Shown: positions 10,741 through 21,130 of the stretch, in pieces | How the letters are laid out: each line of letters begins with the position of its first letter | How positions within the stretch are numbered: position 1 is the stretch's first letter | Assembly: GCF_037893015.1 (NCBI RefSeq) | Contig: NC_133662.1 | Span: 269,769,944-269,833,943 of the forward strand | Direction: 5' to 3' | DNA length: 64,000 bases | Source: Macrotis lagotis | Taxonomy: Eukaryota > Chordata > Mammalia > Peramelemorphia > Peramelidae | Translations under genes and position numbers: made by a program | The notes under the pieces: model-generated | Database searches by the model: none | What the model saw: only the letters and a program-made list of their open reading frames with translations | Told to the model about the DNA's origin: nothing

Positions 10741-11084
10741 TATGGAAGCCCTAAAAATTCAGAACACAGACTTATTTGAGCTGTGCCCCAGACTATAGGT
10801 GAAGCCAGGAGATTTCAGCTATTTTTACTTTCTTTGATCCAACAACTTGAATCCTGTTCTTTGTGTTGCAAGCTATTGCTAATCCCATTCCAGTTGGAGG
10901 ATATCTGGGGCCTTTTTTTTTTTGATTGAGGTGCATGTGAATAGCCTTTTCTCTGTAATACAGCCCAGGGAGCTTTGACTGAGATTGTCTGGGTTTATCA
11001 GCAAGCAAAGAAAAACTCTGAGAAACTCCTTAAGAGGCCAGTAGGGATCATTTCTTTCTGGATTTTTAAAGCATAGAGTGCCAA

Positions 11085-11545
11085 TTTATAAACACAGGTC
11101 AGGAAGTGAACTATAACCATTAGGAACCAACAGGATAATCACTAAGTAAGTGACTCCAATAAATCACTAGGTCCCTCAACAAATTTGGAGAAGAAAGTGG
11201 GATATGTCCTGTTCAAAAGGAGTTTGGGAAAGGCTCAGTTTATCACATTTAAAAGAAAAAAAAAAGGTCAGTCAACTAAAAAACCTTAATCAAGTTGTCC
11301 TGATCATTGAGACAAGATAGCCGTCACTTGGGAGGTGATGGGCCATCACTCATGGGCGCCATAAGGAGAAGTGGTCTAAGTGGTCCAAGCGGGCAAGATA
11401 GCAATCAATAGGAGAAATTCTCTTAAAATGACACTTGGGAAGACTAGTGTAAGCATGTAGGGCACTTAGTGGAGGGAAGCAGAGATGGGGGGAGCCAGAA
11501 TGAAATGGAGATCCAATCACTATTATATGGTTCCATCAGGCCTAC
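11085..11545 (+). repeat. Left arm of a long imperfect inverted repeat
   Basis: The reverse complement of 12,855-13,345 aligns to this segment almost end to end. Matching blocks include GGAACCAACAGGATAATCAC, CCAATAAATCACTAGG, CTCAACAAATTTGG, GGTGATGGGCCATCAC, AAATGACACTTGGGA and GAGCCAGAATGA. By hand alignment the outer 99 bases differ at about a dozen positions, and similarity falls inward. It could be one arm of a fold-back element or one of two copies of an unrecognised interspersed repeat in opposite orientation. It contains no coding frame. Confidence 0.85.
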
Positions 11546-11719
11546 CCTGTTGTCCTGTAGTGCCCTTTAGAGAAGTGGGTTCTTGGCTAATCAGGTTTTC
11601 ATTTTCTACCTTCAGGCTCATAGCTGAGTATATATTACAAAGATCTGGTTCAAGTGCTACTATTAAACTTAATCATTCAAAATATGAATTAATTAAAATG
11701 TTAAATTAAAGACTAATTA

Positions 11720-11870
11720 TTTCTGGTTCATGCCCATGAACAAGTCAATACCTCTCTGAACCTCAGTTTCCTCATTGTAAAATGAGAATAGTAACTGTTA
11801 TGCCTTCTTCAGAGTTGTTTATATGATCCAATGAATTAATTTATAGAAAGTGCTCTTTAAACCTTGTAAA
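11720..11870 (+). repeat. CORE-SINE (MIR/THER-like)
   Basis: CATGAACAAGTCAATACCTCTCTGAACCTCAGTTTCCTCATTGTAAAATGAGAATAG, then TGCCTTCTTCAGAGTTGTTTATATGATCCAATGAATTAATTTATAGAAAGTGCTC follows the MIR/CORE order. It lies in the spacer of the inverted repeat. Confidence 0.7.
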
Positions 11871-11905
11871 CACCACCACCACCACCACAGCTACCATCAT
11901 CATTG
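11868..11905. repeat. (CAC)n/(CAT)n triplet repeat
   Basis: CACCACCACCACCACCAC passes into CTACCATCATCATTGTCACC. It directly follows the SINE tail and probably grew from it. Confidence 0.85.
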
Positions 11906-12018
11906 TCACCGTGACCTACCCTCCAAAAACTGGAGTAGCACTCATGTCTACACATATAAAAATCCTAAGTTCAACAGTGAAGGAAAAGTTATTTTGTCTA
12001 TAGTACCAAGCAACTTAC

Positions 12019-12241
12019 ATCTTCCTTCTTTCTTTTCTCTCTTCCTCCTTTCCTTTCTTTAACCTTCCCTTCATTGGTTCCTTCCTCTTTCTCCTCTTCC
12101 CTCCTTCTTTCTTACCTTCCTTCCTTATTTCCTTTCTTCCTTCTTAGCTTCCTTCCTTTTATTTCCCTCTTTCACTCCTTTCCTCCTCCTTTTTTCCTCC
12201 CTCCCTTCCTCCCTCCCTCTCTCCTTCCTCCCCCCTCTCTT
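12019..12241. repeat. Polypyrimidine tract
   Basis: About 220 bases of TTCC, CTTT and CCTCC units, nearly free of purines on the plus strand. The S/F/L/P-rich open frames over it are compositional. Confidence 0.95.
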
Positions 12242-12854
12242 TACATCTGTATCAAACTTTACCACAAACATTTAAACACTCTAAGCCAAAATTTCTGCTA
12301 AACACAGGGATCCAGAAATGAAACAAGGAAAGCCCAGTTCTAGCCCCACAGGAGCTTCCATCTGAACTGGGGAGCCACTATGTCAACATCAGGAATGTGT
12401 GCTCTCTAGAAAGTAGGCAAAAGGGAGGTAAATAGGGAAGAACAGAAGGTCCTAGTAGCTGGTGGGGAAGGTGGAGGATGGGGGGCAGAGCTCCTGCAGA
12501 AAGTGAGGGCTGAGCCCACCACAAGCCTCATGTGGCATCAGAACTCCAAGAGGAAGGAATTCTTGGATGTTTTCCTGGTCTTGCCAGGGGCCTACTAGGG
12601 AACCTTGAACAGCTTTACAGAAATAGGAAAATGAAGACCATTTATTGTCAAAAGTGGGATTTGTCATTGTCAAAAGTGGGCAGGTCCCTCCTGCCACTAT
12701 CCCACCACTCGGGTTACCCTGAGTAACAATATGGAGAGAGCCCCAAAGATGGACATTTATCACACTCATGCTTAGCCAAGGAACCATCCCCATTCAATAC
12801 ATGCCTCCTGTATGCAGGGCTGGGGTTTCTGTAGTCAAAGAGTTTCCTTGCCAA
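12242..12854. other. Unassigned spacer of the inverted repeat
   Basis: No family recognised. A 15-base direct repeat, ATTGTCAAAAGTGGG, occurs twice near 12,644 and 12,668. Weak similarity to the reverse complement of 11,545-11,640 (for example GGTTCTTGGCTAA against GGTTCCTTGGCTAA) suggests the inverted repeat may extend inward. Confidence 0.4.
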
Positions 12855-13345
12855 AAAAAAAAAAAACCCATGTAATAGAGTGATTGAATCTCCAGGATAG
12901 CTTGGCCTGGTTTTCCCATCTCATTCTGGCTCACCCCCAGCTCCTTTGTTTCCCACCACCATCTTTATACTGCCCCTCCCAAGTGTCATTTCCAGAGACT
13001 TCCTCCTTTTGGCTGCCATCTTGCCTGCTTGGATCACTTGGACTACTTCTCTCTGTGCCCCCCATGGGTGATGGCCCATCACCCCCAAGTTATGGCTATC
13101 TTATTTCAAAGGTCAGGACTCTTTGACTGAGGTTTTTCAGCTGACTGACCTTTCTAGTTTTTAGATGTGACATAAACTGGGCCTTTCCCAACCTACATTT
13201 TAAATCTGACATATGCCACTTGCTTGTCTCCAAATTTGTTGAGGGGCCTAGTGATTTATTGGACACTCTCACTTAGTGATTATCCTGTTGGTTCCTGAAG
13301 GCTATAGTCCACTTCCTGGCCTGTGTTCACATTCTACTGCAGTGG
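12855..13345 (-). repeat. Right arm of a long imperfect inverted repeat
   Basis: This is the reverse-complement partner of 11,085-11,545, separated from it by about 1.3 kb. The outer end (GGCCTGTGTTCAC) pairs with AACACAGGTC of the left arm. Small insertions differ between the arms, including a T-rich run of about 15 bases whose complement is the A run at 12,856-12,868. High outer similarity with inner decay could reflect a duplication or two insertions of one family. No target-site duplication was obvious. Confidence 0.85.
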
Positions 13346-14670
13346 GGAGATACTTGCAAAGGTAGGTTGAGAACTAATGAGTTCAAACAGTAGTGAACCA
13401 CTCAAATTAGAGCAGAGCATTTCAACCCCAATGAGGAAAGTCCCCTGGTGAAAAGCTGTGTAGATGCAATGATGTCCCTGGGGGCGGGGGGAGAATTTCA
13501 GGTTTCCTCCCTTTTAGAAGTAAAGACTTTTATCTCTTTGAAATACAACAAGGCAATTTGCCTCCACCACCCACACACCCATCCACCCCCCAGTCACCAT
13601 TTTTCAAAAAGTCACCCATGAGACTGATGTCAATCACCTATGATTGATGGATCTGAAAGAAGATTCTCATCAGGGTGAGAAAAGACTTTGAGAACACTTT
13701 GTCTCTAAGAGGTTGGTATAAGTAAAAGTGGCAGTGAAGAAGATGACTGCCTTCTTTATCAGTTTGCCTTGGGTTGCTGGTCCTGATGGAATCTAGACAT
13801 CCCCCCTCCCCTTACAGGTCCAACAACAGCCCCCCCCCCCCACCTCCGTCATTCTCTCATCCCTCCTGGACTTCTTCCTCTACTCCTGGCACTTCCTCTG
13901 GGTCACTGGCCATTCAGATGTCTAGTTGTAAGCAGGCCTCACTAGGGCCAAGGCAGAGTGGTTCACTAGATGATGAGTTAGTACCAACTTGGGGCTTGTG
14001 CACTCAAAACAAAGCTCTCATTTCTCTCAAATTGGACCAGTTGTAACTAATCAAAATAGCCAGATCAGCCTCAGGTTCTGATTTCATGAGCTACAGAAGG
14101 GAGGAAAGCAAAATGATCACAAGTTGTGGGCTATTTGTCATTGCCAGGCTGGGCTTCTTCACCAAAATGAAGTCACAGCTGGGTAAATCCAGGCAGCTCT
14201 CCCCCAGATCCCCCATTAAGTCCAGAATCTCTTCCACAACCTTGCCAAATGGCCCCAGGAAAAGACTCTGCTGCAGAAGGTAGGGAAAGGATGTGAATAA
14301 GTCTATTCTGACCCAGGGCAACCCAGCTTCCTCTCAGGGTGAGCTCCCAAGCTCTAAGTGGGACATGCCAGTTATAATTAGTCCTGATCAGAGCCAGAAG
14401 CACCCAGGGCTGGTGCAAACATGTTTTAGAGGACCAGCTGCCCACCCTGAATAAGTTCCTCAGATACTTTTTTTTCCTAAAGAGGTTTGACTATTCTAAA
14501 TAAATTTGCAATCAAAATGGGAAAGAGAGAGGCTTAGTTTAAACAGTTTTAAACACACATGACCTAGTAAAGGTGGGGGTTATCTGAGTTTCCTCCAAAA
14601 GAAAGATTCTAATAATTTGGAGTTGTCAGTTCTCATCAGGTTCTGTCTATAATTTTTCCCAGAAAGCTTA
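13346..14670. other. Low-repeat stretch
   Basis: No interspersed repeat recognised over 1.3 kb. It contains a C-rich run with about 13 consecutive C near 13,830-13,842. Text near 14,330-14,420 (CCAGTTATAATTAGTCCTGATCAGAGCC) is a weak candidate for conserved non-coding DNA. Open frames on both strands show no protein-like character. Confidence 0.35.
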
Positions 14671-14790
14671 AAGTGGGGGAGGGGAGAGAGGAGAAAGAGA
14701 GAGAGAGACAGAGAGAGAGAGACAGAGACAGAGACAAAGACAAAGATAGAGAGACAGAGAGACAGACACACATACACATACAGAGAGAGA

Positions 14791-14837
<47 letters not shown>
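14671..14837. repeat. (GA)n / GAGACA purine-rich repeat
   Basis: GGGGAGAG grades into (GA)n with interspersed GACAGA and CACATACA units, ending in an uninterrupted GA run at about 14,796-14,835. Open frames here encode S/L-rich or R/E-rich peptides and are not genes. Confidence 0.95.
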
Positions 14838-14840
<3 letters not shown>

Positions 14841-15345
14841 TACAGAAAAAAGAAGAGGAAGCTGAGGATCCAGTTGTCACTCACTTCGGGGAGGGGAACA
14901 ACTTAGAGGGTGAGCACCCACAAGTTGGTGCCAGGAGAGAAAATTCTCTCATCATTGCTGTTAAACACTCCCCTCCTCCCCAAACCTTCTGCTCTTGCCA
15001 TTGGATACACCAGCATGCTGATGGTAGTAATGGCGGTAAGAGGAAACATCCCAAAGTCACGTGCAATGTTTCCAGAGAAGTTTACAACACAATGCTTTTA
15101 TTCATTTTTTTTAAAAAGGCATTTTAGCTCCTTTTTCATCATCCTACAGATCATGAAATTTAAAAGAAAAGCAAACAAAACAAGATTTCACTTAGCATTT
15201 TAAGGTTCTGGAAGCAGTGTATGTGAATTATCTCATTTATTAGCAGGCAGCCCCTTGGGCCCATCCACAAACTATCTGTAAAGCAACAAGTGACTTCTAA
15301 GAAGCAGCTGAAGAGTTGCAAAACCCTTTGCATAAATTCTCTTTC
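14838..15345. other. Unassigned stretch
   Basis: Mixed DNA with no recognised repeat or gene. It contains T8 and A-rich runs near 15,105-15,120. Confidence 0.4.
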
Positions 15346-15349
15346 CAAG

Positions 15350-15505
15350 CTTTTCCAAGCCCCAAACTTGTGATAATGCCTCAATTTCCTCAACTTTAAA
15401 ATGGGAGTAATCACAGCAGTTACTTCCTAGGATCAAATAAAATGTTTGTAAAGGACTTACTACAGTGTCTGGCTCACAGTAAGGTATTATTTAAATGCAT
15501 ATTCT
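15350..15505 (+). repeat. CORE-SINE (MIR/THER-like) 3' part
   Basis: TGCCTCAATTTCCTCAACTTTAAAATGGGAG, TTACTTCCTAGGATCAAATAAAATGTTTGTAAAGGACTTACTACAGTGTCTGGCTCACAGTAAGG is the conserved body and tail of MIR-class SINEs. Confidence 0.75.
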
Positions 15506-15539
15506 CTGCAGCCATTTTTTTACTGCTCAGTTTTTCTCA

Positions 15540-15900
15540 GGTTATAATTCCCCTTCTCTAACCTCAACCCATTAAGGAGGCCTTTGAATTCTCCAAAATC
15601 TTGGCTCTTGAGTCTCTTGCCCTCTTCTCTATTTATGGCTCATCCCTTACCAAACTTCAACCTGACATTCTTCCCACCCTCTGTTTCCTCTGCTTGTTCC
15701 CCTAAGCTACTAAATGAACCTGAAGCTAGAGACAGTACACCTTCATGTTGCCTGCTCTCATCTTGGCCCTCAGTTGGCCAACTGACTACAAGTCAGTCCT
15801 TTCACTCTTCCTTCAGTGATTCCCTGTATCAATTTCAAAACTTTTTTCTTCCTTCCCCAAGTCTGATTCTTTCTCCTCCTACATGACTCAATGAGGACAG
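15540..15900 (+). repeat. Possible L2-type LINE fragment
   Basis: Pyrimidine-leaning text with TGGCTCATCCC, CTTCAACCTGACATTCTTCCC and CTTTCACTCTTCCTTCAGTGATTCC is reminiscent of decayed L2 ORF2. No clear motif confirms it. Confidence 0.3.
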
Positions 15901-16070
15901 CTTACTGGAAAATAAAAGAGGCTATTTGAAATGATCTTTTTCTTCTATAATTCTGTTCATATCAGAATTCCTTAGCGTCATTTACCACTGTGTTCTCCTT
16001 CTACCAAACTGACAAAGAACCAATTTTTCTCTTTGCCTAGGTTCAATCCTCTACATACACACCTGATTCC

Positions 16071-16320
16071 ATCTCTTTCTCCTCCTCCTCTTCCTCCTCC
16101 TCCCTCTCTTTTTTCTCCTCCTCCTTGTCTCCTCATCCTCCTCCTTCTCCTTTTTCTCCTTCGTCTTGTTCTTGTTCTTCTACTACTGCTGCTACTCCTT
16201 TTCTTCTTCTCCTTCTCCTTCTTCTTCTTCTTCCTCTTCTTCTTTCTTCTGCTTCTCCTCTCTGTCTCTGTGTGCGTGTGTGTCTCTCTGTCTCTTTCTC
16301 TCTGTCTCTGTCTCTGTCAC
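16071..16320. repeat. Pyrimidine-rich compound repeat
   Basis: CTCCTC/TTCTTC triplets pass into TCTCTG/TGTG units and end as TCTCTGTCTC. Overlapping frames produce poly-Ser, poly-Leu and poly-Phe peptides with no gene character. Confidence 0.95.
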
Positions 16321-16429
16321 ATTTTCAATTCCTCAGACTAACTTTTCTTTTCCTGTACCCTTCAAAAATGCTCCTCCCCCCCCAAGAGCTTCAGGAGACA
16401 ATATCATCTCAAGTTGTTGTCCTATAAGT

Positions 16430-16775
16430 CTCCTCAGGTTCTTAAATTATTTGAATATCTTTTCTATACTCCCTGCCTCAAATCTCTGCCCTCTTATTCC
16501 CTTAAAATCTGGCTGTAAGTCACTCATCTGCAACTACCTTCTCCAACGTTATTGGCAATCTCTGAACTGCCCAATTTAAACTTTTCTCAATCATCACCTT
16601 TCTTGGATTTATTCACTTTGTATTGAGTCTATTAGTACTTTTCTCTATACATGTTTTATCTCCCTCATTCGAAAGACAGTTTAATGAAGGCAGGCATTGT
16701 TTCATTGATTGCATTTGTATCTAGGACTTAACACAGCACTGGAACAGAGAAAACACTTAAAATGTTTATCCACTG
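16430..16775 (+). repeat. Ancient LINE 3' end (L2/L3-like)
   Basis: GAAAGACAGTTTAATGAAGGCAGGCATTGTTTCATTG, TATCTAGGACTTAACACAGCACTGGAACAG and AACACTTAAAATGTTTATCC follow the layout of CR1/L2-clade 3' ends. Clade assignment is uncertain. Confidence 0.5.
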
Positions 16776-16777
16776 AT

Positions 16778-16920
16778 TATTCCCATTTGTTTCATGAGGA
16801 AACAAAGAAAGGTTCCAGAATTTATCTTGGTCACATGGCTAATAAATTCCAGGAATGGCACTGTAATCCAAGTCTCTCTTGACTCTAAAATTGGTTCACA
16901 CTCCACTATGCCATACAGTC
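16778..16920 (-). repeat. MIR-class SINE
   Basis: TTTCATGAGGAAACAAAGAAAGGTTCCAGAATTTATCTTGGTCACATGGCTAATAAATTCCAGGAATGGCACTGTAATCCAAGTCTCTCTTGACTC is antisense MIR. Confidence 0.7.
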
Positions 16921-16987
16921 CATTCTGCAGTCAAACTAAATCTCTCCCTTTCCCATTGATTTGATTGATTTTTTCAAATATGTTTTA

Positions 16988-17139
16988 AAATTTTTTTTAT
17001 TTATTTAAGGCAATGGGGTTAAGTGACTTGCCCAAGGTCACACAGCTAGGTAGTTATTAAATGTCTGAGGCTGAATTTGAACTCAGGTCCTCCCAGCTCC
17101 AGGACTAGTGCTCTATATACTACACCACCTAGATGCCCC
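16988..17139 (-). repeat. Young tRNA-derived SINE (WSINE/SINE1 type)
   Basis: The antisense element begins in a T-rich stretch (its A tail), then GGCAATGGGGTTAAGTGACTTGCCCAAGG, CACACAGCTAGG, TGTCTGAGG and TTTGAACTCAGGTCCTCC, and ends CACCACCTAGATGCCCC. A possible short duplication, TTGATT, flanks it. It is full length. Confidence 0.9.
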
Positions 17140-17399
17140 TTGATTACTTTTTGATTTAGCCATTGAACCACCCTGCAATTATATAAGTGATAGAAGAACA
17201 GGGTTCTCCTAAAAAAATGATGTAATAAGTGATGAAGCATTGGTGAGTCTTACTTCCATCATTCCATTCTTCTAGTTTCTTCTGTTGTAACTTCCTATCT
17301 CCATTTTAAGATTGTGGGAGTAGGAAAAGCCCTTCAATATCTTGATATTCATTTTCATCACCTCTATTTCTTTGAGGTTATTGATGTGTATCCCATATC

Positions 17400-17565
17400 C
17401 AAGTCATGAGCATTTATGAAATAAGTGCTAAGCACTGACAATACAAAAGAGGTCCTTGTTTTCAAGGACCTCACCTTCCAATGGAAGAGACAAAATTGAA
17501 CCAACTATGTACAAACAAGACAACAGACAAGGTAAATTGGAGATGATCACCACAGGGAAGACCCC
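17400..17565 (+). repeat. Ancient interspersed repeat, family not assigned
   Basis: Shares the phrases AAGTGCTAAGCACTGACAATACAAA, CTTGTTTTCAAGGACCTCACCTTCCAATGG and AACTATGTACAAACAAGA with copies at 20,950 and 45,310. Probably LINE-derived. Confidence 0.55.
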
Positions 17566-18067
17566 ACTATGGGCCAAAAATTTACTTCTGTTGTGGGAAC
17601 TGGGGGCCTAGAATTTCTCTCAATATGTTAGTTGATATTGCTTATATAACACATTCTCAGAGTGAATGTCATTAGTACAAAGTGACTTCCATGGTACAAC
17701 CCATTTCACTGACTCCCTCCTCAAAGAACCAGTGCCAAACCCATTCTTGGGTCTCCCCTTCTTCTCAGAAGTAAATTGGAGGGGCAGCTCCCACTTCCCA
17801 TCATTCGGGGATGGGAGGAGTTTTGCCCAGGAGGGGAGCTCCTTGTGAACTTCTACCTTTGACTGATTCTTCATCCCTTCCATATGTACTGAGGATTGAC
17901 ATCATATTCTTGAGAATATCACTGAGGAGAACAAGTCTTGGCCTCTGCTTTTTTAGGTGTTTATAATCAAGTAGTAAAGAGAAGACAAGTTGATGTTGCC
18001 ACCTGGGAAGCACTTCATTAATGCTTGTTGATTTGTTGCTCATAATAGAAAGTTTAAAGCAAACTCT
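17566..18067. other. Unassigned stretch
   Basis: Mixed DNA. A minus-strand frame of 87 codons and a plus-strand one of 60 codons overlap over the same bases, and neither has a recognisable motif. Confidence 0.4.
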
Positions 18068-18512
18068 GTGGGGGGGAGGGTGTGGGTGTAGATGTGTGTA
18101 TGTGTTTGTGAGTTGGCATGAGATGTGTGGATTGTGAATGTGGGGTGTATGGGTGTGTGAAGGGGATTGTGGGTGTATGTTTGTGTGAATGAGTGTGTTC
18201 TTGAGTGTGTGTATGTGTGTATGTGTGTGTGGTGAATGTGTATATTTAGGGGGTAGATGGGTGCTTATGTGAGGGGGGGCATTTGTGTGTATGTGTTTGT
18301 GTGGTGTATGGATCTGTAGGGGGTATATTTGTGTGTTTGAGTGTGTGGGGTATGTGGAGAGGGTTGTGGATGTATGTGTGTGTGTGAATGTGTGTATGTG
18401 TGTGTATGATGTATGGATCTGTGGGAGGTGTGTATATGTTTATATGGGTGTGTGGTTATGTGTTATATGTATGAGGGGCTAAATGGGAGAGGGGTGTGTG
18501 TGAGTATGTAAA
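18068..18512. repeat. GT-rich imperfect minisatellite
   Basis: About 450 bases of irregular TGTGTG, GTATGTG, GGGGTG and GTGAATGTG units, with purine-pyrimidine alternation over long parts. No fixed unit length is obvious, although GTGTGTATGTG recurs. Alternating TG runs can adopt Z-DNA. The Cys/Val-rich open frame over it is compositional. Confidence 0.9.
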
Positions 18513-19015
18513 TCAGCCTGCACCCTAAGTCCATCACTTTTCTGGCAGGAAATGGTAGCATGCTTTACCATCTGGGATCTGCAGCTGTGGCTGACCATTG
18601 TGTTGATCAGACTTCTTAAGTCTTTCAAGGCTGGGTTTTCTCTAGAATATTGTTCTTATTATATAACTTTTTCTCTAGTCCTGTTCTCTTCTAATTCATC
18701 TCACTATCTAAGTGAGGCTTCACAAAGGTTTGCTGAATGTAATTAGATTAATTTGATTTGGGAGGAATTGATTTGCAGATGCAAAAGAGGCTAAAAGATT
18801 CATAAACTATATCACAGGAGAAACTGTGAAAGAACTAAACACATTTAAAACTGAGAAGAAAACATTTCAAGAAGCCATGAGAGCTGTCCTCACAAGCTTG
18901 AAGGATCTTCAGGGGAAACCAAGGGAAGGGTTTGCTATCCATCTGGTCAACTTTGAGACCTTCCTCCTCTAGGATGACCTTTGCTGGTATATAATGATGC
19001 ATACATTGTCTCTCC
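18513..19015. other. Unassigned stretch with CR1/L3-like patch
   Basis: Around 18,780-18,960 the text is vaguely like a CR1-clade LINE 3' region, but similarity is weak. Nothing else is recognised. Confidence 0.3.
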
Positions 19016-19019
19016 CATT

Positions 19020-19130
19020 AGAACCTGAACTACTTTTAGGCAGGGCCCATCCTTTTGCTTGCCTTTGTGTCTCCAGCCCTGAGCAAAGGATCTGATGTAG
19101 AGTTAATGCTGCATCAATACTTGGGGATGT
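19020..19130 (+). repeat. L2-type LINE 3' end
   Basis: AACCTGAACTACTTTTAGGCAGGGCCCATCC, TTGTGTCTCCAGCCCTGAGCAAAGG and AGTTAATGCTGCATCAATAC follow the L2 3' terminal pattern. Confidence 0.55.
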
Positions 19131-19494
19131 CTATTTTATCAGAAATGTTTGTCATAGAAACATAAAGCACAGCAATAATACTTTTATAAAAAATGTATAT
19201 TTTTTTAAAATGTATATTAAAAATGAATATTTCTATAGGACGGAAGTGAAGATGAACGTCTGAGAGACAGATTTCTGATTTTTTCTAGTTGAGGGTACAA
19301 ATTTCTCATCCTTCAAGACTCCTTCAAGATTTCCAAGACTTAAAGCTTCTCTTGTCTCTCCCCTCAGCAGGCCCATACCTGGTTTCTTGCGATTAACATG
19401 GGAAGCATTTCTGGTTTCACCCATATGGAGAGCCCCAATTTGTCTATGACTTTGCTAAGAAGCCCTAGAGGCTCTTGTTGAATCCAGAGGGTCA

Positions 19495-19590
19495 CTTAGC
19501 TTTAAAATGACAAGGGTAAGATTTGTATCCAAGACCTTCTGCCTTCAATGTTGGCACCCTATCCAATACCTTCTGTACTGCTTTGTAGAT
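19495..19590 (-). repeat. MIR-class SINE fragment
   Basis: TAGCTTTAAAATGACAAGGGTAAGATTTGTATCCAAGACCTTCTGCCTTCAATGTTGGCACCCTATCCAATACC is the antisense MIR head region. Confidence 0.55.
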
Positions 19591-19950
19591 GACTTCAACA
19601 ACAACATATTTGTTGAGTTAAAATCATGTCGAATCAGTCTTGCATAGAATGGAGTAGAGGGAATTAACAGAGTCTTGCATCCGGTTAAAGGCTGGACCAG
19701 ATCAGGAATAGGAACTTTTGTGTGGGGACAATTTGGATTTTGGACTATACAAAATTATCAACTTAAAAATTAGCTGCTGTATTTGGTCAAACATTCAATT
19801 AATTCACCCCTAAAACTCCTAGATTTGTTGAATTTCAAGTCCCATCTATGATTGCTTGGCAGCGCCAGATCAAATGATTTTGGGGAGCCTTATATGGCCC
19901 ATGGCTTAGATGATCCCTAACCCTGGTCTAGACAATCCCTTCCAGCTCTA
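19591..19950. other. Unassigned stretch
   Basis: No gene recognised. The last 60 bases (AGATGATCCCTAACCCTGG, CAATCCCTTCCAGCTCTA) look like the 3' end of a plus-strand MIR. Confidence 0.4.
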
Positions 19951-19965
19951 AAATTCCAGGATTTT

Positions 19966-20116
19966 ATTTTTAGGTTTTTGCAAGGCAAATGGGGTTAAGT
20001 GGCTTGCCCAAGGCCATACAGCTAGGTAATTATTAAGTGTCTGAGACCGGATTTGAACCCAGGTACTCCTGACTCCAAGGCTGGTGCTTTATCCACTATG
20101 CCACCTAGCCACCCCT
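19966..20116 (-). repeat. Young tRNA-derived SINE (WSINE/SINE1 type) with perfect TSD
   Basis: Full-length antisense copy from the T-rich tail through GCAAATGGGGTTAAGTGGCTTGCCCAAGG to CCACCTAGCCACCCC. A perfect 15-bp target-site duplication, AAATTCCAGGATTTT, sits at 19,951-19,965 and 20,117-20,131. That marks clean L1-type target-primed insertion and a fairly recent origin. Confidence 0.95.
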
Positions 20117-20131
20117 AAATTCCAGGATTTT

Positions 20132-20940
20132 CTATATGAAAAATGGAAAACTATTGTGTCTAAGAAAAGCTTCAGTTTGTTCAGTTATATCTTTAGGACT
20201 GAAAGATAGAGAGCAAAGCCCATTCTGTATTTGTTAAGGGAGCTGCCTCATTAGTTCCTGACCATCTCCAGTGCACCCACAGGCCTATATGCAGACCAAC
20301 GGTGACAATGACACAAATGATGAAATCCATGTGAATTATGTTAATGCCAACTTCTCTTCCCTTTCAATTCCCCCCCCCAACACTGTCCTTTCTAGGCCCA
20401 CATTGACATCTGCCCCTGGACACTTCAAGGGAGCAGGTGTGCTAGGAAGCAAGGCCCAGGAGAATGGTAGCCATCCCTTGGGGACTGAGTTCCCATAGTG
20501 CCCTCTCCAGTTCAGGAAGTGCCCCTATTGCTTTGATTTCTTCCTGTCTGCCATGGCCTGTCCTGTTTTGGGCCAACCAAAGATTTCTCTTTTGTGTATG
20601 TGCAGGTGGTGGGCATATGCCTAACCCTGTTTCTATTTCTTTCTGTTCATCTTCTTGTCTTGTTTTCACCCCCCTCTAAGTTGTTTTTCTCATGGACCAA
20701 CTAGGAGAGGCATTTTTTACATTAATATGGTTTTTTTTTTCCTTTCTCTCTTGGCAAAAACATGATCCAATTGAAGCCAGATCTCTCAGGCTCTGTATCC
20801 TGGGCTTTAGCATCTGGGGTCCTCTTTATTAAGCCAGACACTATGCTAGATGGAGAAACAGAGGCAAAAGTGGTCCCTTGAACTTGAACTCCAGCTGAGG
20901 GGACAAAGGGAAAACATGTGAGAATATTAACAATCACGAC
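20132..20940. other. Unassigned stretch
   Basis: No repeat family recognised. It holds a C9 run near 20,371-20,378 and a T10 run near 20,731. Open frames up to 75 codons have no recognisable motif. Confidence 0.4.
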
Positions 20941-20944
20941 AGTT

Positions 20945-21130
20945 TTAACAAATCCAATTAGCCAGTATTTACTGAGCACCTACTATATAACAGGCATTAT
21001 ACTGGGTACTGGGGATACAAAGACAAAAACAAAACATCCCTTGCCTTAAAGGAGCATTCCATTGGGATGATATAAAAAAATGTTCAAGTAAATGAATGCA
21101 AAATATGTATGACATAATGTTAGAGGTTGA
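20945..21130 (+). repeat. Ancient interspersed repeat, family not assigned
   Basis: CAGTATTTACTGAGCACCTACTATATAACAGGCATTATACTGGG, GGGGATACAAAGACAAAAACAAAACATCCCTTGCC, GGAGCATTCCATTGGGATGATAT. Similar text occurs at 10,610, 17,400, 45,310 and 46,775. Confidence 0.6.

Noticed and set aside
12452..12793. 113-codon minus-strand frame in the inverted-repeat spacer
   Set aside because: No recognised domain. It overlaps a 64-codon frame on the other strand, and the weak similarity to the left arm suggests repeat-derived DNA.
14580..14884. Several Ser/Leu-rich frames on the minus strand
   Set aside because: Explained by the (GA)n repeat; no domain or start context supports a protein.
16033..16579. 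Open frames of 100-137 codons
   Set aside because: Their main part is the CTT/TCC repeat. The distal part overlaps an ancient LINE remnant.
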